DNA of 64,000 nt, from the NCBI GenBank assembly GCA_040218415.1, contig JAVJRN010000049.1, forward strand, positions 401,780 through 465,779. Reading direction: 5' to 3'. Under the pieces are notes generated by a model. It did no database searches, was not told where the DNA came from, and worked only from the letters and a program-made list of their open reading frames with translations. This DNA is from JAVJRN01 sp040218415 (GTDB lineage: Bacteria > Bacteroidota > Bacteroidia > Cytophagales > Cyclobacteriaceae). A program made the translations under genes and the position numbers. Below are positions 52,149-60,800 of the stretch, in pieces; position 1 is the stretch's first letter; each line of letters begins with the position of its first letter.

Positions 52149-52679
52149 ATGAAAAAAATACTCATGAGTCTGGTCCTAGTTGCGTCAATGATGGGATGCG
52201 TCACAGATGAATATTCGCCATCATTTGATCTGGATTCAGTGGAGGGTTATCGTCCTGTCTACGTTCAAAATACAGACTTGGAAATTAGTTTAACTGCAGC
52301 GATTCCGATAAGTCAGGCGGGCAAAATATATGTGTATGGCAATTTGTTATTGGTCAATGAAGTAGGACAGGGGATTCATGTTTTTGACAATACCGATAAG
52401 TTGAATCCTGAAAAGAAATATTTCCTCAATATACCCGGCAATAGAGATGTCGCTATCAAGGATGGAATACTCTTTGCCGACAGTTTTACCAACCTGTTGG
52501 CCATTAAAGTCTCTGCTGATTCTGCTTTTGTCCTCAAACAAATCGATGATGTAACTGCAGCGACAGAGGCTTTTCCTCCCGCAAGAAATGTGTATTTCGA
52601 ATGCATAGATGAGTCGAAAGGACAAATTGTGCGATGGGAATTAGCTACTCTTGAAAATCCAAAATGTTACAGACCATGA
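52149..52679 (+). CDS. LVIVD-type repeat lipoprotein, short
   Basis: Start at ATG 52149 (MKKILMSLVLVASMMGCVTD), with lipobox Cys17. The 176-residue protein has the beta-propeller-like LVIVD pattern (KIYVYGNLLLVNEVGQGIHV then FDNTDKLNPEKKYF) for one to two repeats and a unique C-terminus. The start of the next gene overlaps its stop (ATGA). It is shorter than typical LVIVD proteins, and with its neighbour may form a split pair. Function is unknown, probably cell-surface or periplasmic. Confidence 0.72.
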   Translation: MKKILMSLVLVASMMGCVTDEYSPSFDLDSVEGYRPVYVQNTDLEISLTAAIPISQAGKIYVYGNLLLVNEVGQGIHVFDNTDKLNPEKKYFLNIPGNRDVAIKDGILFADSFTNLLAIKVSADSAFVLKQIDDVTAATEAFPPARNVYFECIDESKGQIVRWELATLENPKCYRP

Positions 52680-53413
52680 AAAATTTAATGCTATTATTCG
52701 CAAGCTTATTGATTTTTAGTTGTACGGAAGACAGTGATATTGGTGTCTCCTCGGAAGGAGTTGGGATCGGTGGCTCCACCGCGAGATTTACCATTGTAGG
52801 TGATCAACTGTATATCGTCACAGAAAGTGACATGAAGCTGATAGATGTATCAGATCCTACCAATCCAAATTTTCAATCTTCGATAAATATTGGTAGAGAC
52901 ATTGAAACCATTTTTCCTTACAAAAACCACCTTTTTATTGGCAGTGCTGGCGGCATATTTATTTATAACATTGATGAACCAGCAAGCCCCACATTTGTCT
53001 CGGGATTTTCGCATAGCTTAGGATGTGATCCTGTAATAGCCAATGATAATTATGCCTATGTGACCGTGCGAGAAGGAACGGCATGCAGGAGAGATCAGAT
53101 AGAATCGAACAATTTGATCACTTTAGATATCAGCAATATTAGCAACCCCACTGAAACGTCCAATCAATGGATGATTAATCCACGTGGGCTTACGTTTTTT
53201 AAAGGAGACTTGTATGTGGCAGAAGGCGCGGCTGGCATGAAAAAATTCAATCTCGATGACCCTTCTAACCCTGTATTAGAGAAATTTTATGATGATCTAC
53301 CAGCCAATGATATGATTGGGTTGGAGGATGTGATGATTGTTACGAGAGATGAAGGAATATTTCAATACGGCTGTGTTCAAGATTCTATTCGATATTTGAG
53401 CACGATTTTATAG
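52676..53413 (+). CDS. LVIVD-repeat lipoprotein
   Basis: ATG 52676 overlaps the upstream stop. The 245-residue lipoprotein (LLFASLLIFSC, Cys16) carries several LVIVD repeats: RFTIVGDQLYIVTESDMKLI-DVSDPTNP, LFIGSAGGIFIY-NIDEPASP, YVTVREG...LITLDISNISNP, and GDLYVAEGAAGMKKFNLDDP. The D.S.P.NP words are diagnostic of this propeller-type repeat. Role unknown. It is followed 10 bp later by a beta-barrel gene, so the three genes form an envelope operon. Confidence 0.85.
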   Translation: MKNLMLLFASLLIFSCTEDSDIGVSSEGVGIGGSTARFTIVGDQLYIVTESDMKLIDVSDPTNPNFQSSINIGRDIETIFPYKNHLFIGSAGGIFIYNIDEPASPTFVSGFSHSLGCDPVIANDNYAYVTVREGTACRRDQIESNNLITLDISNISNPTETSNQWMINPRGLTFFKGDLYVAEGAAGMKKFNLDDPSNPVLEKFYDDLPANDMIGLEDVMIVTRDEGIFQYGCVQDSIRYLSTIL

Positions 53414-53423
53414 CAGTCTTTTT

Positions 53424-54122
53424 ATGAGAATATTTTTATCCAGCTTCATCATTTTCCTACTGATTTCCTTTCCTCTATTAGCACGGCAAAGCGTGGATCA
53501 ATTTACATCACCTGATGATGTCGACTCGGTCACTTACCAAAATGACGATGTTTTCATCAAGTTTGATTTTGCCAGTCTATCATTGGAAAATTTGCTTTTT
53601 TCTGCTGAGTATTTCATTAAACCATCTCGTGTAAGTATGAGTGTAGACGTTGGGTTTTTATTTAGCTCAAAATATATAGAAGATGACAGTAGGTCCTTTT
53701 TTGGTTATTTGTTAAGACCGCAATTAAGATATTACTATCGGCCATCTACTAAAAGAAATCAAAGATGGTATACAGGATTAAGCGCAAGATATAAGTTTGG
53801 TCAATCCTCGGGTAATCTGGCTATTGGCGAAGGTTGTGAAGGTGGCGACTGTGACCTATACCGCCAATACACAGCAAATGCGACCTTTCACCGAATCGAT
53901 ATGCAAATTAACCATGGTATTCAGCTTCGTGTTTATGATGATTTTTATTTGGAGGCCGATTTGGGGTTAGGTTATGGCTATGAATTTCAAAACTTGCCAG
54001 ATGGAGCTCGTGTGATCGATCCTGTTATCCATATGAATGCAGACCGTGTTGGTTGGGGAATAAATGGGGGAGTGGCAGCAAGATTAATTTTTGTCATTGA
54101 TGGTAAAGACAAAAGAGAATAA
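53424..54122 (+). CDS. Outer-membrane beta-barrel protein, putative
   Basis: A 232-residue protein with signal peptide (FLSSFIIFLLISFPLLARQ) and alternating hydrophobic strands (SMSVDVGFLFSSKY, LRPQLRYYYRP, RWYTGLSARYKFGQ, YLEADLGLGYGYEF, WGINGGVAARLIFVI), as in small eight-stranded barrels. Two cysteines (CEGGDC) lie in a presumed extracellular loop. It ends without a terminal aromatic residue, so the assignment is not firm. Likely the outer-membrane partner of the LVIVD lipoproteins upstream. Confidence 0.6.
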   Translation: MRIFLSSFIIFLLISFPLLARQSVDQFTSPDDVDSVTYQNDDVFIKFDFASLSLENLLFSAEYFIKPSRVSMSVDVGFLFSSKYIEDDSRSFFGYLLRPQLRYYYRPSTKRNQRWYTGLSARYKFGQSSGNLAIGEGCEGGDCDLYRQYTANATFHRIDMQINHGIQLRVYDDFYLEADLGLGYGYEFQNLPDGARVIDPVIHMNADRVGWGINGGVAARLIFVIDGKDKRE

Positions 54123-54873
54123 AATTAAAGTCTTATAGTTGAAGTGCCATTTGGGATCGACCATATGTTGCCAATTCATCATTGATTTCTGGAAAACATC
54201 AAGTTTTTTGCGGCATTAATACCTGACAACTTTTTAGGGCTTTCATGTTTATTCCTTTTAAGTCCTTGAGCCGGACGGCTCATACTTTCTGCCTTGACCG
54301 TAACGACGGACCGGCAAAAAGTATGCGAGTCCATGGTGGACAAGTTCGGGGTGGCAAAGAAATCAAGCGGTTCCCCGGTGGGACTGTGCATAAATTTCTG
54401 AAATTCAGACTGTTCCTACAATGAATCCCAAATCGCACCGCAGCGGCGGACCGTCGGCGACCCGGTCGCTTCGCTCAAACAGGGGATTCAATTTTGATTA
54501 TCATGGTCTGAATTTCTTGTCGAAATTTATCCAAGGCCGATCGAAAACCTCAAAATCTATGCTTTCAACCCATTTTTAAAGTTTTGATATGCTCATTTAA
54601 CAAGTCCAAAACGTCTTTTAACTCAATTTAAGGATCTTTCTGTTGCTAAAATCAATTATACAGAATACCCTAAGAAGCTGGACTTTGTCACTAACGAAGC
54701 GCCCTTTTTTAACCTCTGTTTCCATTATTCGAAGCGAAACTCTGTGTGGAATTCGCGTGATTTCAGTCGGGTAATCATTGCCGGGCTTTTCTTGAACCGG
54801 CTCAGTCTTAAATTATGCCTCTTGGACTTTCCCAATGAGGCATAATTTAAGTGTAGTAAGAGCCAAGAAATCC
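54123..54873. repeat. Long palindrome-rich intergenic region (REP-like)
   Basis: About 750 bp with higher GC than its surroundings and no convincing gene. It contains nested inverted repeats: GAGCCG-GA-CGGCTC at 54268-54281; CATACTTTCTGCC at 54281-54293 opposite GGCAAAAAGTATG at 54313-54325; TAAATTTC...GAAATTCAGAC at 54391-54410 opposite its near-complement at 54506-54529, enclosing TGAATCCC/GGGGATTCA and GCGACCCGGTCGC; and a perfect 15-bp pair at 54807-54821 and 54837-54851. The pattern suggests a dispersed folded repeat element. A 70-codon reverse frame at 54179-54391 lies across these palindromes and is probably not a gene. Confidence 0.65.
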
Positions 54874-57800
54874 TTATTTCTTGATCAGTTTGGTGGATAT
54901 TCTATTGTTAATGTTGAGGTAATAGATTCCTTCAGGAACTTGTAATTCCTCCAGTCTAATCTCATGGTTATTCATTCCTTTCTCAAGGTTAATGGAATAA
55001 TTCAGAATCTCTTTTCCATCCATACTGATCAGCTTTAATGTTCCTACCTTATGATCAGATGCATATAACCTAATATTTAGTTTGTTCTCTGTAGGGTTAG
55101 GATAAATTTCATGTATCACATCAAATGGCAGGTTCAACTGGTCCAAAATGCTTTCTTTCTTCCCAAAATATACATAATATTCAATGGTAGGGTCGTTGGA
55201 AACATTTATTCCTGAACTGGAGGATAAGTCAACAATTTGTTGCGATTTGCTATCTATTAAAATAATGGTATTAACAGATGAAATTGGCCGATCCCATGTC
55301 AGATGAATGGAAGATTCCTTAAGGTTGTTAGGTAGTTTGAAAGACCAAGACTTATTTTCATCGAGGTGCTTCATACTTCTTGTGATGCCATCCCCAAAAT
55401 CTACCTCAAGGTATTCGATAAAGCGAGGCAGGGTAGAACCATCCAAAATATCTTTTTGATCAGAAGCTAAAGGACTTAGACCAATTCCCCCTAAATAGTA
55501 ATCATAGCTTGGAGAATGGAGGTGAAAATTCAATTTCCAATGCTCGTCATCAATATAGATCTCCGTTTTCTGAGGTAGTTCTTGTGCGATTCTTCCTCCT
55601 GCGTTGTTCACTGCACTTAAAGGTATCTCAAAATTGGAAATGGCTCTGGTGGTTTTTATGAAGCCGCCTTCAAACTTTTCCAGATTAGACGAAAGCCGCC
55701 AAGAGGTTCGCCAAGTATAAATGGATGTCTGGTTTTCACTTTCAAAATCGGTTAATGAGATTGTTCCTTTATCAACATTGTAATCAATTACTTCTCTCCA
55801 ATTCAAAGTGCCAGCAAATGGATTTCCGATTAAATTGAATCCATTAACCAGATTCATTTTATAACTGCCTTCCGTAATGTCTACGGATGTGCCGCCCATT
55901 TGAATGTTATTGGATTCACGCTGGATGAACCAATAGCCTTGTCCTGAATTTATATCCGTAAAATTCACGGAATACTCTTGATTTGATCCATTGTATCTGA
56001 ACAATCGCCATTGACTATTGTCATAAGGTCCAAGCTCTCCTAAAAGTGTACTTACACTCGGATTCCTAAAAGGAAATGAAATAATACTGTAATTCCTTTG
56101 CGAAGTACCTGATCCTCCGGAGGGTTGTACTATTTGGTTTTCCAGCGTTCCAATTAATGACTCATCAATATCATTGAGGTTGATGGTGATTGTTGCCGAA
56201 GAAGAGGCATTTCCGTCAGATACTCTCACAGATAAACTAAACGAAGGATTAGTCTCATAATCGAGTGCATTTGAACTATTGACGGTCAGTTCTCCTGTAC
56301 TCGTACCAATGGCAAATGCTTGACTAGTATTGCCAGAAACTATGGAATAGGTCAGTGCATCCTGATCATCATCACTAGCAACTACAGTTCCCACCACGGC
56401 GTTTGCAGCACTGTTTTCATCTATATCAAATGTTTGATTGGAGATAGTAGGGGGAGTGTTGGTTGCTGCCGCAGCTACTGTAAAATTCCATGTAGTTGTA
56501 TTTGTGATCCCTGCATAATTGTTATTTGCCAAATCTTGGAATACACCAGCTGCCATTTCAACATTTACTGTACTACCACTTGTAAAGTCAGCTGGATTGA
56601 TAGTTACCACATTGCCCGAGATGCTCACGCTGGAATTGGTGACAGCAATGGTCTGCCTTGTCACTCCACCTTCTTTGATCAGGATATTACCCGACCCTTT
56701 TTGAATGTTTTCGCTAAAAGTCATGACCAGATTGGAGTTTGCCGAAATACTAGTTGCATTATCCGCTGGTGAAAATGTGGTTACCGTCGGAGCTGTAACA
56801 TCGCCTCCGGATACTGTTTTATAGAAATAAATATTGTCTATATAGATGGTAGAAGGATTGGATCCATCTCCCTCGAATTTTAATTGGGGAACATCACTTA
56901 AAATCATTCCTGATCCGGTAAAGTCAGTGAGAGGAATATCAAAGCTATTCCATGAATCAGCCACGATTGGAGTTAGTGATACAAGTAGTTCACTAGGTGA
57001 TCCAGAAGGTTCAACAGGAGTAACCTGAAGAATTGTGGCATCTGAAGTCCAAAAATCAACATGAAGATACTCCATGCCAGAGACATCCTGAGCACTTCCT
57101 AAATCCATTCCTTGATAATTGAAATTGGCATACTTTAAAGTAGAATTGCCTTCAATGTCTTCTATAGTCACCACAGTACTTTGGTTCCAATTTGGATTGA
57201 AATTCGTGTTAGTAATATTTGTGTAAGCATCACTAAAGATAGAAATCACATCTCCTGCCGCTCTGGCAGGTGGAACCGGTGCTCCCGTTATACCGCTAGA
57301 ATTTATTTGAACGGTCACCACCCAATCCTGAGTAGTCGTGCCGTCCGCTGCTGTCACAGTATAAGTCACCGCACTGGTGAAATCATTGGCGGTAGTACCA
57401 CTGACCTGAGCAGTAGCACCTACAGTAGCTGATGCTCCCGTAGATAATGCGAAAGTCGGCACTAAGGCTGTCGCATCCGTACCACTAGCTACCTCGATCG
57501 CTATGGTGTGGTTAGTTCCATCGATGGTAGCCGCTCCTGTTTGCTCAGAAAGGCTGAAAGCGGTGATGTCTGTTTCGGTACTCACGGTGCTTTCTATTGC
57601 ATTTCTAAATACGGAGAAGCTAGCGGAACTCCCATTTGCTACGGCAAGGTCTGCTTTACCATCGCCATCCAAATCACCTAAAGCCACTGACCAAGGGCCC
57701 GTTTCTGTTATGAAATCTTGCTTGGAGTCATAACTAATCTTGCCTTCAGCGGTACTGGTATTTCTAAACAAGGAGACGGTAGCGGAAGTCCTATTTGCTA

Positions 57801-60800
57801 CAGCAAGGTCTGCTTTACCATTGCCATTCAAATCACCTAAAGTAACTGAAATAGGGCCAGTTCCTGTAGTGTAATCTTGCTTGGTGGCATAACTAATCGT
57901 GCCTGCAGCGGTACTGGTGTTTCTAAATACGGAGACGGTATTGGAACTTCTATTCGCTACAGCAAGGTCTGCTTTTCCATCGCCATCCAAATCACCTATG
58001 GCCACTGAATAAGGGGCTGATCCTGTGGTGTAATCTTGCTTGGCCGCAAAAGAACTCGCATCAATAGTACCACCGCCAGTGAAAGTGACTACAAAAGGAC
58101 TAGCTGAATAAGCCATCAAACCATCAACCAAGACGGTAATAGGTTGATAGGAAGCGCCCGAAGGTACCTTCACCGTCAGCTGTGTAGCGGTAGCCGCTGA
58201 TACGGTGGCCTGTGTCGCTCCGAAGAAGACGATGTTGTTGGCTGCAGTTGTACTAAAGTTCGTTCCTGTGATGGTGACTTCTGTTCCTATAGGACCACTG
58301 GTCGGAGTGAAAGAGGTGAGGGTTGGGATAGCTGCTGGTGTTACTATCGCATTTCTAAATACGGAGACAGTATTGGCATTCCCATTTACTACGGCAAGGT
58401 CTGCTTTTCCATCACCATCCAAATCACCAATGGCAACCGAATAGGGGTTTGACCCTGTTGTGTAATCTTGCTTGGCGGCATAACTAATCGTACCCACAGC
58501 GGTACTGGTATTTCTAAATACAGATACTGTTCTGGAAGTCTGATTTACTATGGCAAGGTCTACTTTTCCATCGCCATCCAAATCACATATGACTACTGAG
58601 TTAGGGGCATTTCCTGTCGTGTAATCTTGCTTGGCGGCATAATTCATCGTACCTACATCGGTACTGGTATTTCTAAATACCGAGACGGTATTGGAAACAT
58701 AATTTGCTACAGCAAGGTCTGCTTTTCCATCGCCATCCAAATCACCTATAGCAACTAAATAAGGCTGTGTTCCTGTTGTGTAATCTTGCTTGGTGGCATA
58801 ACTAATCGTGCCTACCCCAGTACTGGTATTTCTAAATACCGAGACGGTTGTGGAACTCACATTTACTACGGCAAGGTCTGCTTTTCCATCGCCATCCAAA
58901 TCACCTATGGCAACTGAATAGGCGCCTGTTCCTGTTGTGTAATCTTGCTTGGCGGCATAACTAATCGTGCCTACTGCGGTGCTGGTATTCCTCAATACGG
59001 AGACGGTATTGGAAATATAATTTGCTACGGCAAGGTCTGCTTTTCCATCGCCATCCAAATCTCCTATGGCAACTGAACGAGGGTTTGATCCTGTCGTGTA
59101 ATCTTGCTTGGCGGCATAACCAATCGTACCTACCCCAGTACTGGTATTTCTATATACGGAGACGGTATTGGAAATATAATTTGCTACGGCAAGGTCTGCT
59201 TTTCCATCGCCATCCAAATCACCTATGGCTACTGACCAAGGGCCTGTTCCTGTTGTGTAATCTTGCTTGGCGGCATAACTAATCGTGCCTACAGCGGTAC
59301 TCGTATTTCTAAATACCGAGACGGTATTGGAAGTATAATTTGCTACGGCAAGGTCTACTTTTCCATCGCCATCCAAATCACCTATGGCAACTGTACGAGG
59401 TTGTGTTCCTGTGGTGTAATCTTGCTTGGCATCAAAAGAACTCGAGTCAATCGTACCACCTCCATCGAAAGTGACCACAAAAGGACTAGCCGCATAAGCC
59501 ATCAAACCATCGACCAAGACGGTAATCGGCTGATAGGAAGCTCCTGTGGGCACAGTTACGGTAAGAGAAGTACTTGTAGCCGCTGATACGGTGGCCTGTG
59601 TCGCTCCGAAGAAGACGATGTTGTTAGCTGCAGTTGTACTGAAGTTTGTTCCTGTGATCGTGACTTCTGTACCAATCGGACCACTGGTGGGGGAGAAGGT
59701 GGAAATAGTGGGTACCGAACCAGTCGATGATTCTTCTGTCACCGTCACCACCCAATCCTGAGTCGTCGTGCCGTCCTCTGCGGTCACCGTATAAGTCACT
59801 GCACTGGTGAAATCATTAGCGGTAGTACCACTGACCTGAGCGGTACCGCCTACTGCGGCTGATGCTCCTGTAGATAATTCGAAAGTCGGCACCAAGGCGG
59901 TCACATCCGTCCCATTGGCTACCTCGATCGCTATCGTGTGGTTAGTCGCATCGATGGTGGCAGCTCCTGTTTGTTCAGAGAGGCTGAAAGCGGTGAGGTC
60001 TGTTTCGGTACTCGTGGTGCTTTCTATCGCATTTCGTAAAACGGATACCGTATTATCACTGACATTCCCAACTACCACGTCTAGCTTACCATCACCATCT
60101 AAATCACCTATCGCTGTGCTATATGGACCTGTCCCTGTGGTTTGATCCACTTTGGTTGCATAAGAGATACTACCTGATCCCGTACTCGTATTTTGTAATA
60201 TTGAAACTGCTGTATTACTACCTATGTACCCTAATACCAAATCTGGCTTGCCGTCCCCATTCAAATCACCTATTGCTACTGACCAGGTGTTTGTCCCTGA
60301 AGTATAATCCACTTTGGCTGCATACGAGATATTGCCAGATCCTGTACTCGTATTTTGAAATAAGGAAACTGTATTACTTTGAACATTTACTACAGCCAGA
60401 TCGGCCTTACCATCGCCATTAAGGTCTCCTATCGCGACTGAATGAGGTTGCGTCCCTGAGGAGTAATCAACTTTGGTGGCAAAATTAATTGTACCAGTCC
60501 CTGTACTCGTATTTCGTAATATGGAAACGGAACCACTAGATCGATTAGCTACAGCCAAATCGGTTTTGCCATCTCCATCCAGATCTCCTATTGCGACTGA
60601 GTGAGGTTGCGACCCTGTCGTATAATCAACTTTGGTAGCATAATCGATCGTACCAGCCCCTGTACTCGTATTTCGAAATATAGAAACTGTGCTAATATCC
60701 CAATTGACCACTGCCAAATCCGCCTTTCCATCACCATCTAAATCTCCAATAGCTACTGATCTAGGGCCTGATCCAGTGGAATAATCAACTTTGGAAGCAT

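Noticed and set aside
54179..54391. 70-codon reverse-strand frame in the palindromic region
   Set aside because: It runs across several inverted repeats, has no recognisable domain and its codon use follows the repeats; kept as a non-coding element.
60123..60422. Forward-strand frames within the giant gene
   Set aside because: They arise from the regular FG-GAP coding repeats read on the opposite strand and repeat with the same period.
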